64,000 bases of DNA from Areca catechu (GCA_021397845.1 CM038053.1:86675157-86739156); one strand, 5' to 3'. Shown: positions 11,151-23,215, counted from the first letter of the stretch. Notes: generated by a model from the sequence alone, not told the origin. Numbers and translations: made by a program.

Positions 11151-11990
11151 AATGGCCTTCCTAATGCAATCTGTGATTGGCGCAACTATAGTACTAAACC
11201 CTCGAATGAATCTTCTATAAAAAGTAGCTAGGGCATGAAAACTTCATACTTCATGAATACTTTTGGCACTGGCCACTCAACAATTGATTGATCTTTTCAG
11301 GGTTAGCAGAAACTCCGTCAGGTGTGACAACAAAATCTAGAAAAATGACTCTATGGGTAAAAAAGTCACATTCTTAAGGTTTGCAAAGAGATTATTTTCC
11401 CCTAAGAGCTAAACAGACTTGATTCAAGTGGTCCAAATTCCTTTCTCTGGGTCCTGCTATATATAAGAATGTCGTCGAAGTAAACTACGACAAACTTTCC
11501 TATAAATAACCGTAGGACTTGATTCATAATCCGCATAAAGTACTAGGAGCATTGGACAGTCCGAAGGCATTACTACCCACTCAAAAAGACCCTCCTTGGT
11601 CTTGAATGCAGTCTTCCACTCATCCCCTGGTCTAATCCTAACCTTGATAGCCACTCTTAAGGTCAATCTTTGAAAATATTGTTGCTCCGGCCATCATATC
11701 TAACATGTCATCCAAACGGGGTATGGGAAACCTATATTTCATTGTGATCTTATTAATGGCACGACTATCAACGCACATCCTCCAAGTGCCATCTTTCTTA
11801 GGGGTCAGTAATGCTGGTACTGCACAGGGACTCAAACTCTCTCTAATAAATCCTTTCCTAAGGAGATTCCCTACTTGTCTTTGTAACTCTAAATGTTCGG
11901 TAGGGTTCATCCTATATTGTGGAAGGTTGGGTAGGGTGGCTCCTGGGACCAAGTCAATGGCGTGCTGGATGTCCCTAAGTGGTGGAAGCT
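11151..11990 (-). pseudogene. Gm reverse transcriptase
   Basis: The minus-strand frame 11638-11952 gives the N-terminal RT: LLTPKKDGTWRMCVDSRAINKIT, FPIPRLDDMLD and FSKIDLKSGY. The catalytic YFDD block (VVVYFDDIL) reads on the minus strand near 11470-11505, in a region with shifted frames. The order and motifs are those of the Ty3/gypsy palm and fingers. A small deletion after SGY breaks the frame. Confidence 0.8.
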
Positions 11991-12620
11991 GTCAGGTAGG
12001 TCATCTGGAAATACATCCTTAAAGTCTTCTAACACTTTAGCCACTTCCTGAGGGCATTCTTTTTGGGAAGGCTCCTGAATTTCCTTAGTGGTTAAAATCC
12101 AAACATGTGTACCCTCAGTGAGTTCTTTCTCAATTTCCCATTCAGTGATCAAATTGACTCCCGTTTTCTTTTCCTTTAGGTGGCTTGATCCTCTCTAACA
12201 GTGTCCTTAGGTGTGTTGGGTTAATCACAAACTTCTTTCCTAGGTGCATGAATGAGCAAGAATTTGATCGGGCCGTATGGGTCGCATCATGGTCAAATAA
12301 CCAGGGTCGACCTAGGATGATACTGCTCACTCCCTTGGTAAGACATCACACCACACTTTCTCCTGATAGGACTGTAACTGGATTTGGACTAGGCACCCTA
12401 TGTTTGATAGGAATCGAAGTGGAGTCTATCCAAGAAACCTTATATGGAGTCGGATGGGGAACTGTGGACAAGCCTAAGTTTTGACAGCACTAGTGGATAT
12501 GGCATTTACACAACTCCCACTATCTATGATTATTTTACATACCTTATCCCCTAATTGATGAATGTTTGTAGGATGTTAGTCCTACGCCAATCTTCCTGTG
12601 TCGTGTTTTGGGTAAGGATG
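11907..12620 (-). pseudogene. Gm aspartic protease and linker to RT
   Basis: The active-site text IIIDSGSCVNAIS reads on the minus strand at about 12500-12545. The second conserved block, SSIILGRPWLFDHDATH, is in the frame 12142-12330. The acidic linker with EDFKDVFPDDLPD leads toward RT (12152-11907). The protease would release gag and pol proteins. Frames do not join. Confidence 0.75.
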
Positions 12621-12759
12621 CATCTCACTACTCCAACATATCAGGCTCTATTTGTTCCTCATCTCCTTCATACTCTTCAGCCAATTGTCCTCAGCCTGAT
12701 ATACTTCCTCGACATTATCACCTAGGGGTTCTTTGGGTTCAGACTCACTTTCTTCTAAT

Positions 12760-13948
12760 TCTCCTATGTGTAAGGCCCTAGTTGGACAATTGCTAGCGTA
12801 ATGGCCTAACTATGACATCTATAGCAAGCCACATTAGAATTTGGAGTCCTCTGAACTTCTGGTGCTTTACCCCTATCATCTATGGGTCAGAGGGGTGCTA
12901 GGGTTGGGTCGACTGGGTCGCATCTGATTTGTTCCTGGCTGCTGATTAGGTGCACTAGTTCTAGGGTGTTCGGGTTTCGATAAAAGGGTCCCCTATGAAA
13001 TCTCTCGGCATCTCGTGCTACCTGGTAAGCTAGCTCTAAGTCATGGACTTCTCTCAGAAATAACTCTTTCTGGATCTCTTCTCTCAATCCTGCCCTAAAT
13101 CTCGACAAAGTAACTGACTCAGACTCATCTACATTGCATCTCATTACAAATTCATCAAATTTGGCAATGTATTCGGCTACACTCTTGGTCCCTGGGTCAA
13201 TCTCTGCCACTGGTCTAGAAGTCTCTGGTGGTAGGACATAGGAAGGTACTTCTCTCTAAGCCTAAGTTTCATTGCCCTCCAGGTTACTATGGGAACATCA
13301 CCTCTTTGCCTAATGAACTCTCGACGACATTTCCCCAGTACAGCCTAGCCTGACGAATTAACCTAAGCTCTGCGAACTTGCATTTTCTCTCTATCTCTGT
13401 CATGTCAACCAATCAAAGCACTGATCCATCTCTCCCTCCCAATCTATGTAAACTTAGGATCCAGATTTCCATCGAATGTTGGTGCTTCCAATCTAATACT
13501 CCTAAGGCTCGCTCATCACGGTCTGTGTGATCCTGATTGTGTCTGCTAGGGTTTGGCTCATAGACTGGATCATGGTGTGCTATCCTAGGATTTGGGTCAT
13601 GTACTCGATCAGGATTGGGTCTCCTAGGATTTGGCTCGAAGAAATGGTCTTGATGAAGAGTTCTTCTAGGGTTGATGGGTGTCTCAAACTCGAATTCAGG
13701 CTCTAACTCATTTTGGACTTCATGATTTCCTCCAGGGGTATGAGCTTCTAATCGATCAAGTCTAGCAGTGATGTGGGTTATCTGATCAGTCAAGTTTTGA
13801 TTGGTCTGGGCTAATTGATCAGTTAAGTTTTGGTTCAGCCTGGTCATTTGGTCATTCAAGGTTTCATTAGACTCTCAAAGTTTTGTTCCATGGTTACACT
13901 AGATTGGGCTTGGGTTTGCTGATAAGGTGCTCCTGATCTAGTTGCCAT
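12760..13948 (-). pseudogene. Gm gag
   Basis: The start ATG is at 13948-13946 in an M-A-TRSG context, like the M-STRSG starts of G2 and G3. The N-terminal part (frame 13413-13859) has a Q/N-rich heptad-like stretch (LTDQ repeats), then Pro-Arg-Arg-rich repeats. The capsid end (12887-13210) carries SVAEYIAKFDEFVMRC and LSRFRAGLREEIQKEL. A CX2CX4HX4C zinc knuckle reads near 12790-12830 with a one-base loss. It packages element RNA in the cytoplasm. Frameshifts lie at about 13210-13410. Confidence 0.78.
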
Positions 13949-14098
13949 GCACACAGACTCAACTCGGACTAGGGTTTTTGCTAGACCTAGAGTACAAATC
14001 AAATATAAGGTCAAATTGACAATCCGGGTTGTAGTAACTTGGCACCTGGTCAGGTAAGTGTAAGGTTAGTGGAGGTTCCTCTTTGCTTGCCTTAGACA

Positions 14099-14113
14099 CC
14101 AATTTGAAATTGG
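14099..14113 (-). other. Leader hairpin III of Gm
   Basis: In element sense CCAATT-TCA-AATTGG. G2, G3 and G4 have CCAATC...GATTGG at the same place, so one base pair has changed on both sides together. Confidence 0.6.
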
Positions 14114-14327
14114 CCAGGTAAGCGAACCAACCCACTTTCCTTCGGGCTCTAGTCCCTGAACCACTTGCCTAGACACCAGATACAGGCACACACAAACAGG
14201 GTGTCAAAGTTGGCTTGACACTTGACTCGACCCGATCTTGTGGGTGTCCCTAGCTCGCTAGAGAAATTAAATGTCTAATCCATTTTAATTAGGGTTGGGC
14301 TCGTTATGCAAGTTAATGATTTTGGGC

Positions 14328-14356
14328 TAGGGACAAGTAATGAAATCCTGACCCTA
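14328..14356 (-). other. Leader hairpin I of Gm
   Basis: In element sense ATAGGGTCAGG / 9-base loop ATTTCATTA / CTTGTCCCTA. Compared with G2 and G5 one C is T, which keeps a G-U pair. Confidence 0.6.
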
Positions 14357-15047
14357 TGTCAATTTGATGCCCTTAATTTGTTTACCATGAAATGAATGCA
14401 ACAAACATATGGATCCAATTTCAGGTGCAGAATTAGTGTGTTGCAGTTCTCAAGTGATGGAAAAGTGCAATGTAACAGATTCAAAAAAATTTAAAAACTC
14501 ACAGAAGATTGCTAACTTCTAGATGATATGCCATACAAAAGAAATTTAAAAATAAATTTTATACTATGCTGAGCAGATACTGAAAACTAGATAAAAAAAC
14601 AGGACTGAACATAAAGAATTTCAGTGATAGTGATGGGATGCGAGAATTTTTATTTTTTGTAATTTTTTTCTGAAGATGAAATTTTACGTGATGATAACTG
14701 ACTTAATATGGAGTAGAAAAAAAATTATTTAAATAAAAATTAACTACTTTCATTCAGACTTTTATGCAAATCTCAGTCAGCTCATCAGAAATATAGCAAG
14801 CAGAATTTAAACAAACAAAGGCATTTACATACCAAACTTCAACCTAAAAATTCACGTCCGGCCAGGGCTCATTATTCCCATGGGTCGTGACAGTGTACTG
14901 GTGTACACCCGCTCAGGAGGCGTGAATTTTAGATCTAGATTGGATTTTAAAAAATAACTAACTAAGTAGTATGTATGAATGCTATGCATGCAGAAAATTT
15001 CAGCAACCTACCTAAATGCACAAATTCAAAGTAACCTAACCTACCAT

Positions 15048-15059
15048 GCTCTGATACCA
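15048..15059 (-). other. Primer-binding site of Gm
   Basis: Minus-strand TGGTATCAGAGC, an exact match to the initiator tRNA-Met type site, a few bases inside the LTR at 15064. Confidence 0.9.
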
Positions 15060-15063
15060 AAAA

Positions 15064-16362
15064 TGATGGGGGACATGTATCGAATGATACATTTGAAGAA
15101 TTAGATGGACTAAATGAAAATGAAATAGATAACATGTAGCTATTCTACGTAAAAGAAATAGAATTATATGAAAGGAACATAAGGAAAAGAACTAGACTAG
15201 AAAAGAATCTCTCAAAGTAATTAAGAAGGGATCTTCGTGGTTAGGAAACCACACAGGTTAGGGCTAGCCTACTTTCCAATTTCAGATGTGAAAGAATATT
15301 ATAAAGATGGCTATCCGGCTATTAATAATCTGAAATTTAGAAAAGGGACACTCAAGATGAAGTACTAAGAATAGCAAGGAGTTACTATAGATCTAAAGGC
15401 ACCTTGTTTATGATTCCTTGGCACAGTAGACCTTCACCTTGAAAACTAGGAGACCCGGGGATCCTGCATAGATACATAGTAAAATTAAAAGATTTAGGTG
15501 GAAGAATGGAGAAATGGAAGAGGAAATTAGGAATGGAAGAAATGGTTTAGATTTTGCTTTAAGTAGATCTCCTTTGGCGTCCTTTGCGTGAATCATCTTC
15601 AATTGTTGGCGTGGAGACTCCATTATAGATGACCTCTTTTGGAAGATGGGAAGGTTGAAATTGGAGAGGCTTGAAGAGGATTCTTCAAGGGTGGCCGAAT
15701 GGGATTGGAAAAGGGACTAGTAGCTTGTTTGGTTAAGTATCCTAGGTCTCACACCTACCTTCTCTCAAGGGTCTTTGGCTAGCAAAGGAAGAAAGCTTCT
15801 TAGAAAAAAAATTCATTTCATTCATCATTTTCATTACAAGAGAATTCTAGGAGCTTTTAATAAACCTTAAGCTCCTTTTCAAATTCAAAATGCAACACTT
15901 TTCATGGAGAAAATCAAGGGGTGTCCCATGAAGATAGGAGTGGCCCATTCAAATTTAAATCTCCTAATTACAAGGTGGGCACCCATAAAGAGTGGAGCTT
16001 CATTCAAATTTGAAAATTCATGGTTGATGTGTCTGGTGATATGGCATGATTTATCCTCCAAGTTGGCATGACTTGTCTTCCAAGGTGGCATAGTGCTTTG
16101 ATGATGTGGTGCTCCAAGTTTGGTGAAGTTGGTTGCACTCATTCTTGCTTAATTGATGCCCAATGCAAGTAGATCTTGAACCCGACTCAATACAAAGCCA
16201 TTTAACTCTAATTGACCCAAATTAAAATAAAACAGGACTCAATTATTCAAATAAAATAAATACAGGACTCATAGACTTATACAGGACTTAAATTTCTAGT
16301 CTTCTATCCATAAAGAACTTGGCATTAGCTGAAGCCTCTTCCTGAGCCTGGTGCCCGCACCA
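15064..16362 (-). repeat. 5' LTR of Gm
   Basis: A 1299-base direct copy of 7871-9166. The TATA text is altered here to TTAATAAA by an extra A at about 15860. The minus-strand frames at 15408-15623 and 15885-16142 lie within the LTR and show no domain. Confidence 0.9.
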
Positions 16363-16367
16363 TATTA

Positions 16368-16930
16368 GGTCCTTAAAAGGACAAAGATATAGGGGTAACC
16401 AAGTCCTAGCCTCCCTTTATGTGTGATGGTATGGATCCAATAGTTGGGTGTTCATCAATAGATCCAAAGATCGGGTGTTCATCAGGCTATTGGAATTGCT
16501 ATTCCTTATATGATGGCTCAGTACGACTCTCTTAACGGTGGTCAAGTGGGCCGGCCAAAGTCGGGCTTAACTATTTGTTAGTTAAAAGCATTAAATTTTG
16601 TCATGTTAATGGTTGGACCTAACCGAGACCTTCAATAGGAGGCCAAAAGGTCGATTGAAGTGCTCCTTGGGGCAAAACCCACATACTAAAGGTTACTTGG
16701 AGAAGTAATCGATTAAAGAACCTACCTTTAGACATGCATGGGTGGGCTAGCTAAAGTCGAGCTCATGTGTTTTCTATTGGACTCTGGTACTCATTAGGGA
16801 ATTAAAGTAATTCCTTGGATTGGATGTAGAGGCTACCAGCCTGAGCAAAATAGTGGGAGGAACCTTTAGACTAAAGTCCATGTCTTTTTAATAATTCATA
16901 TACACCAATTAGCTTTGGTTTTCCTTTTAG
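16368..16930 (+). other. Leader of copia A, right part, ending in an acceptor-like site
   Basis: It resumes the leader interrupted at 7870 and matches the copia B leader at about 61660-62228 (AGGTCCTTAAAA, the 'TAGGAGGCC' and 'ACCTTTAGACTAAAGTCCA' stretches). Its last bases are a pyrimidine-rich tract and CTTTTAG directly before the gag ATG, an acceptor-like arrangement also present in copia B. Confidence 0.65.
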
Positions 16931-17834
16931 ATGTCTTCCCACCGGTCACTCTGGTCTCTTCTTTATAACAAGAAGCTCAATGGACCCAACTTTGATAGCT
17001 GGTATGGAAGGCTTAGGATTGTCCTAGAGCATGAACTGATCCTGTATGTGATATCAGATTCGGCACCTGAGATCCCTGCTACCAATGCTCGGGGTTCGTT
17101 CATAGACACTTTTAGAAGTGGCTCTCTAACAGGACCACTATCCAGTGCATAATGTTGGCTATGATGAATGATGAGTTTAGTCGCAAGTTCTAAAAAGCCT
17201 AGCCGGAAGAAATCCTTCAAAGGTTGAAGGAGTCTTTCTGAACACTAGACAATGTTGAGAGGTATAGGGTCTCTTGTGCTATCTACAATGCACGGATGCA
17301 TGAGGGGCCTCGGTCACTAATCATGTACTGTACATGATCCAGATGATTGAGCACCTGGGCAAGCTCAGCTGTCCCTTGCATGAACAGCTTGGGAAATATG
17401 CGATACTGAATTCTCTTCCTTCTTCCTATCTAGATTTTCTCAATCATTATACAATGAATAAGCCTGCAATTAACTACCACGATCTATTGGGATTGCTGCA
17501 GACTTATGAGAGAGACCACCAATTGAATAAAGGGGTGGTGAATCTAGTGGGAGGACCTTCGGAGGGCATCGTCCCTTTAAGAAAGGGAAGAAAAAAAATA
17601 AAGGAAAAAGTGCTAAGTGCTTCTAGGCCCAGTCAAGCCAAGAAAGTGAAGGCTGATCAGAGTCATGTAGAGTGCTTCTTCTGCAAGAAGCAGGGTTACT
17701 GGAAGAAGAACTATCCTCTTTATATTGTGTCCCTTGACCCGAACAAGTCCAAAGAAGAAAAAGCTGCAGGATGGTCCTGGGCAGGTATTTATAAGATAAC
17801 TCCTTGTAATTTCTCTGTTTGTGATACTACTAAC
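16931..17834 (+). pseudogene. Copia A gag
   Basis: It starts ATG at 16931 with M-S-S-H..LWSLL and the L-N-GPNFDSWY block of copia capsid proteins, then the LEHELILYV stretch. After a shift near 17150 the frame resumes at about 17334 (LNSLPSSYLDF...NYHDLL). A lysine-rich nucleocapsid follows, with a zinc knuckle reading C-x2-C-x4-Y-x4-Y: the usual His and last Cys are Tyr, so it probably cannot bind zinc. A TAG at 17835 separates it from protease; in copia B this codon is TGG. It is homologous to the gag at 62229. Confidence 0.8.
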
Positions 17835-17837
17835 TAG

Positions 17838-18230
17838 GTATTAGATACTGGAAGTCCAATTCACATTTGTAATTCTTTGTAGGGACTTCATATTAGTAGA
17901 AGATTTGAGGATGGTGAGAGATTCTTGAATGTGGAAAATGGAAGCCGAGTTCTAGTCCTGACGTTGGGAGTCCTTAAACTTATTTTTGAGTCATGTATTG
18001 TCATTTTGAATGAGTGTCATTTTTGTCTATCTTTTATTTTGAATGTCATTTCTGTAGGCCAATTGGCCATGTATGGTTATGAACTATCAATAAAAAATGA
18101 CGTTTGCAAAATCATTTGGAATGATTCTGTGGTTTTGATTGGACAAATGCGTGATGCCATTTATGTACTATCGTGACCTGTTAGTGTAATGTAAACGTCT
18201 AGCAAATGCCCAAGGATAGATAATGTCAGC
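17838..18230 (+). pseudogene. Copia A aspartic protease
   Basis: It continues the gag frame. The active-site DTGS is encoded at 17844-17855 in VLDTGSPIHICNS. A stop after NSL (17880) is followed by the open frame 17925-18176 with the flap and C-terminal text (ISVGQLAMYGYELS). It would cleave the polyprotein. Two in-frame stops make it defective. Confidence 0.75.
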
Positions 18231-18960
18231 GAAGTGTACCTATGGCATTATAGGCTAGGTCATATTAACAGGAACATGATACATAGGTTGAAAAGCGAGG
18301 GTCTCCTCGATTTTAGTGAAGATAGTTCACTTCCAACCTGTTAGTCATGTCTTCTTGGAAAAATGACTAAGTCACCTTTTATTGGAAAAGGTGAATGAGC
18401 CAAAGAAATTCTGGGTTTAGTACATACTGATGTATGTGGACCCATGAATGTTAGAGCCAATGGTGGGTATGGTTATTTCATTACATTTACAGACGACCTT
18501 CGAGGTATGGTTATGTCTTCTTGATAAGACATAATCTAAGTCATTTGAAATGTTCAAATGATATCATAGTGAAGTAGAAAACAAACTAGAAAGTGTATCA
18601 AAACCTTTTGATCCGATCGAGATGGTGAATACCTTACGGGTGAGTTTCTAGCATATCTCGATGAGAATGGGATTCTTTCTCAGTGGACACCTCTAAGGAT
18701 ACCTCAATTAAATGGAGTGTCTGAGAGGAGAATCGAACCCTGTTAGACTTGGTTCAGTCCACGATAGGCTTTGCTTCTCTTCCGGTATCCTTTTGGGGAT
18801 AAGCTTTAGAATCAGCCAGCTACCTTCTGAATAGTGCTCCAAGTAAGTCCGTTTGTAAAACACCATATCATATATGGACTGGACATAAGCCGACACTATC
18901 ACATAAGTCGACACTATCACACCTTCGGGTTTGGGGGTGCCCGGCTTATATAAAATATTT
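18231..18960 (+). pseudogene. Copia A integrase
   Basis: It begins with the GAG-pre-integrase text WHYRLGHINRN and a C-x2-C remnant, then HTDVCGPMN (first catalytic Asp) and FITFTDD (second Asp region). The E block, VSERR, is near 18720. Several stops and shifts are present (for example TAG in the zinc-binding part). Copia order protease-integrase-RT is respected. Confidence 0.72.
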
Positions 18961-19793
18961 GAAAATGGACAAACTTTGACCTAGGTCTGACCGGTGGCTA
19001 TTTATTAGGTATTCAAAGAATCTAAGGGTATTACTTCTACTTAGCTGAGGAACAAAAGTTCTTCGTTGGTGTTAGGGCTATCTTTTTGAAAAGGAGTTCC
19101 TTGGTGAAGGGACTGTAGCCACTAAGATTGAACTTAGTGAAGTTCAACAAGTAAAAGAACCAATACACTTAAGGGACAACATAGAACTGGCAGTGATTAG
19201 ATCACACCCACATCCCACTCAGGAACCATTAAGGAGATCAGATAGAGTACCGAGCCGACCGGACAGATACTACAATTTCTTGGTCTGGGATGGGATCCCT
19301 TGAACTCGATGAGAACAATGAGGATCCGATCAACTATATGGATGCAATGCAGAGGTCCGACTCTAAGAAATGGCTAGGAGCCATGCGATCTGAAATGGAG
19401 TCCATGGAGATCAATAATATATGGACATTGGTTGATGCACCTGAAGGGATAAAACAAATTGGGTGCAAATAGATTTTTAAAAGGAAAAGGGGCGCAGACG
19501 GGCAGGTAGAGACCTATAAAGCTCATGTGGTTGCCAAAGGATATCGTCAACATTATGGTATTGACTATGATGAGACGTTCTCTCCTATGGAAATGCCAAA
19601 TCCATTCAGATTATGCTTGCTTTAGCAGTACACTTTGACTATGAAATCTGGCAATTGGATGTCCGATATCTTTCCAGAATGGTGAGCTGGAAGAGGAGGT
19701 GTATATAATACAACCTGAAGGGTTCGCATCCACAGACGAGTCAAAGGTGTGCAGGCTTTAAAAGTCCATCTATGGACTGAAGCAAGCATCAAG
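18961..19793 (+). pseudogene. Copia A RT, N-terminal part
   Basis: About 19140-19290 holds the linker (SDRVPSRPDRY). 19290-19470 gives the RT entry (YMDAMQRSDSKKWLGAMRSEMESM...TLVD), then K-RGADGQVETYKAHVVAKGY and YDETFSPM. The sequence reaches the YGLKQAS block at 19770-19790 and is cut there by G1. The rest resumes at 50099. Shifts occur near 19590-19770. Confidence 0.8.
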
Positions 19794-21336
19794 TGGGGGG
19801 ACACCTGGATCAGACATAGATCCCTGGATCCAATATGGTTTAATTAGTCATGTGTCAAAGTTTTGAAACTTTTGTAATCAATTAAGATTGAGTCCTATAA
19901 AAAGTTGAGGTTAGTTTATTTGTATCAACCCTCAACCTAGTCAGTATTTGAGTCTTGTGCATCAATTATGAGTCCAGTACAAGAGAAAAGGTTATCCTAT
20001 TTTGAGTTCCACCAGACCACATCCAGAAGTCAGAGGCCACTACATCAACCCATTGGATTTTATGTGACAACCCAGGATCCAAGATGCTTCCAGAAACCCT
20101 GATTCTTTCCAGATGTCTTCCAAATGACCATATTCCTCCCTAGATGCCAGAGCATATTCCTAAACAAGGGAATCCAAGATTCCAGAGGTCCACCTGCATC
20201 CAAGTCCATTGAAATCAAGCCCAGGCACCAAGCCCAAGCCCTAAAAAAGCAAGATTCCATGGAATATTCATGCTACCAGGCTACCAGTCACCCCAGCTTC
20301 CAAGTGGCCCAAGCCCATGCACCAAGCCCTTTGGGCCAGTCTATTGCTGCCCATAGAAGCCCACATGCCCTCCTTGTCATCTTTGAAGTGTTGACCAAGT
20401 CCAAGAGGTGTCCTTGAGTGGAATAGTCAAAGCATGAAGGGAGGAGAAGACTAGGTCAAATCCTAACCTAGTTGGCACTTATGCTCCTAATTGTTTTAAG
20501 ATTTATTTTTCTAACCTAGCAAGGAGAGGACTTGTAACCCAAATGTGTAACCCTAGTTAGAGGACATGGGAACTCTATAAATACCCCACCACTCCCCCTC
20601 TTGTTAGAAATTTTTATTCATGATATCAAACCCTGGTAAATTTATTTGAGCTTGCGAGCTTGTGTTATTTTGCTTTTGTTCTTTGGTTTGTGTTCTCTTG
20701 CTTGGCCGAATTCCTTTCTACCCTAGCATCCTTCCATGCCCTAACTCACTACCATCCAAGCCTTCAAACGTCCAAGAAGGAGTGCCCTAGGCCACCAAGC
20801 AAGGAGATCTTCATCAAGCTTCAAGCCGTCCAGCTTTTAAACCCTAACCTGATTCCTTCTAAACCTAGTTTTCTTTCTTTTTCATACTTGCTGTTTTGAT
20901 TGACCCTTGACATTTTGTAGGATCCCTGAGGTATTTCACCTCCCAGAGGAGGCTTTCCTTGCCTCCAGGGTCATCCAAATCAGTCATCAGTTCAAGGGAA
21001 ACCAAGCTTCATCATCTAGACTCCAATCAAAGTGTTGTGTGATCTCTTCATCGTAAGTTCTTCAAATCACTGATTGGTAACCTTCCCTTCTTATAATTTA
21101 TGATTTGATAAAGATAAGCTATCATAATCTGAGAGTTTCACAGTTCTCGGGTCCTGGTTATTTATTATTTTGCATGAGTTTGCCTACAATATGATGATTC
21201 TTTGCATTGCTACTATATTTGCTAGTTCTTTGCTTAACTTTGGAATTTAGCCTACAAACCTAAATTATAAAAATCACAAAAAATTAGTTTACTATTTTTC
21301 CTACATGATTAGCAATCTTAGAGTCATCATGCATCA
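19794..21336 (+). repeat. 5' LTR of G1
   Basis: It starts TGGGGGGACACC and ends ATGCATCA before the primer site. It contains a TATA box at 20574-20583. In the transcribed part an acceptor-like ATTTTGTAG|G lies near 20918. Small frames at 20124-20417 and 20660-20899 are LTR sequence. Confidence 0.9.
20574..20583 (+). promoter_or_regulatory. TATA box of the G1 5' LTR
   Basis: CTATAAATAC in a GC-richer setting. The same text is found in the G1 3' LTR near 27658-27667. Confidence 0.55.
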
Positions 21337-21339
21337 GTT

Positions 21340-21351
21340 TGGTATCAGAGT
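21340..21351 (+). other. Primer-binding site of G1
   Basis: TGGTATCAGAGT, one mismatch at the last base from the initiator tRNA-Met site, three bases after the LTR end. Confidence 0.8.
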
Positions 21352-22486
21352 GGGTTTAGGATAGTTTTTATCTGCTTTGCATTCACAAACCCTAATTTCT
21401 GTATCCTATCCACTGCATTAGGTGTCTAGATTTCATCTTATTTTGGAATCTTAAAAATTTATTTTTCTATGAAAATCTCATGTCATGTACACTCTTCTGT
21501 CTTAATAGTTGTCATAAATTGTAATTAATTTTACCAAAACTTATTTTTTTAAAATCTAGCATATTAGGAACCCTAACAAAAATCCTAGGATTTCTATAGC
21601 AATCTGAGATCCCTAGGATTCAAATCATCATTTGATTTTTGTTTTGTATCAAATTTGGTAGAGTTCATTAGAACCGTCAATCCTCTGTTATAAGATTTTT
21701 TTGATTTTTTTATGCATCTAAATCTATGTCAAAATCTAGATCTTCTGAGACCTTAATTTCTCGAATTTTGCTATTCTGCATACTTGTTCAACCAAAACCT
21801 AATAAACTTCCACCCCCCCCCCCCCAATCCCAAGCCTAACATTGTTTGATAACCCCAGTTTTCTTAAACCTAACTTGACACATCATAAATCATTAAAAAA
21901 ATATTTTGTTTTTTGCTATGTTTTAGTTTGTATCAAGACCATTGAATGTTCATCATCTTTTAATCTAATCTTAAGGGCAATCAATATAATATCAAGACAG
22001 GAAGTCATATCCTGTCCTAAGCCCAAAACAACTACCCAGCATTTCTACCTAAGCCTTAATTAAAATCAATTAAACCTAATTTACCCTAGAGGGCTAGGTG
22101 ACACCAACAGCTCAGGTCTGAGCTGTGTGGGCCAACTAGTGCATTTAATCATGTGGCTATTACTAAAATCTGGTGTCTAAGTCTAATGGTCCAGAGTCAA
22201 ATGACTTAAGTGGTGTTGTGGTTTTTAATTAGGTCCCTGCGAAAGCAGGGGGGGCCTCCCACACTCCCACACTCTAACTGGCTAGAGGAAGGATTAGCTA
22301 CTAGGTTAAGTGTAAGTTGAGCTGACCCATTCAGTTTTGACTCTAGGTCTAGCAAGCCCTAGATTGTACTAACTTTTTTCTTTTGCATGCTTGGCTGCAT
22401 CATTCCACTTTGATTGTTTGATTTGTTGCGTGACTACTAGATTAAAAACACAATACCAAAAGTCCAAACCTCAACCCAGCATAACC
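21352..22486 (+). other. Leader of G1
   Basis: Non-coding. It holds a run of 13 C (21813-21825), the CTTAAGGGC phrase at about 21970, hairpin I (21996-22016), a CCCTAGAGGGCTAGG hairpin (22084-22098) and a perfect 8-base-arm hairpin CAGCTCAG-GT-CTGAGCTG (22108-22125). Hairpin III of the other elements is not recognisable here. Confidence 0.6.
21996..22016 (+). other. Leader hairpin I of G1
   Basis: GACAGG / AAGTCATAT / CCTGTC: a perfect 6-base stem (7 if the A-T at the loop pairs) with the same 9-base loop length as in the other elements, but different stem letters. Confidence 0.6.
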
Positions 22487-23215
22487 ATGGATCCCAATTT
22501 TGAAGCCATCATGAAGCAGCTTGCCTAGTTAACTACCCAATCCCAAAACCAGTTAGCCTAAATGAACTGTAGGTTTGACCAATTCGACACTCAAACCCAA
22601 GATCAATCATCCCAAATGACCCAAATTAATGCTAAACGTGACCAAACCAATAACCAGATAACCCAATTGACCCAATCCTAGAATCAAATGAACCATAGAT
22701 TCAACCAAGTAGACAACGATTTGACCGAGCAACCACTGGGATCGACCAATTAGCCACTAATTTTGACCATGTAGGAGATCGATTAGGAAACCTAGACAAG
22801 ACCCATAAGACTGAACCCATAACTTATGAACCCATAACCCTTAGTCAACCTGAGCCCAATAGGATTAGTACCATTAGATATGAACCCAATGTTAGTCAGG
22901 AAAACCTTAGCCAACCCACCCTTGTCACCCCAATCATTAGTCAGTTTTTCCTTAGTCTACCCCCTCTTACCACCTCATTGGTTCACCCAAATGGCCTTGA
23001 AGAGGAGGTATATGAGGCTGACCCAAGCTTAGTGGAATAGTATGAGGAGGAAGAAGAGGAGTTCCCCATAGATGACCTAGGATTAGTTGACCCTGACCAT
23101 ACTGAGGTAGAAACCACCCAAGAATTAGTTGACCAAGTAGATAACCAAGTAGAAGACCACCCAACATTATTTGAACCTAACCACACCCAAGCTGAACCAG
23201 TAGTAGAAGAAAGTT
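22487..23215 (+). pseudogene. G1 gag remains and acidic linker
   Basis: It starts ATG at 22487 (M-DPNFEAIMKQLA) and continues Gln/Asn/Thr-rich with an in-frame TAG early on. A few repeats of Q-x-T-Q-x-T follow. From about 22990 comes the acidic EEVYEADPSLVE text, which is also found just after the zinc knuckles in G4 (EEEVYEAGMNLVDEYEGEE). The main capsid domain and zinc knuckles are missing. Several stops. Confidence 0.6.

Larger units (their letters stand above)
13949..15047 (-). other. Leader of Gm with conserved hairpins
   Basis: Non-coding between primer site and gag. In element sense it holds the conserved AAGGGC phrase, hairpin I (14328-14356), a CTCTAG...CTAGGG hairpin near 14250-14275 and hairpin III (14099-14113), in the same order as in G2-G5. 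Confidence 0.65.
7871..16362 (-). mobile_element. Gm: full-length chromodomain Ty3/gypsy (chromovirus), minus strand, nested in copia A
   Basis: Two LTRs (7871-9166 and 15064-16362) flank a 5.9-kb interior with gag, protease, RT, RNase H, integrase and chromodomain in chromovirus order on the minus strand. The five bases TATTA occur at 7866-7870 and again at 16363-16367, a perfect target duplication that interrupts the copia A leader. The gag start, the two-part chromodomain end and the LTR boundaries TGGTGCGGGCACC...CATCA are shared with G4. The style suggests the Galadriel/Monkey lineage, which I hold only moderately. All domains contain stops or shifts, so the copy looks inactive, although several shifts are one-base indels that could be assembly errors. 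Confidence 0.9.

Noticed and set aside
21813..21825. Run of 13 C as a functional element
   Set aside because: A single homopolymer in the G1 leader, absent from relatives; length may be a sequencing effect.
22967..23186. Minus-strand frames rich in Gly/Leu/Ser resembling a low-complexity secreted protein
   Set aside because: Exact complement of the acidic G1 linker (Asp/Glu-rich on the plus strand); a shadow.
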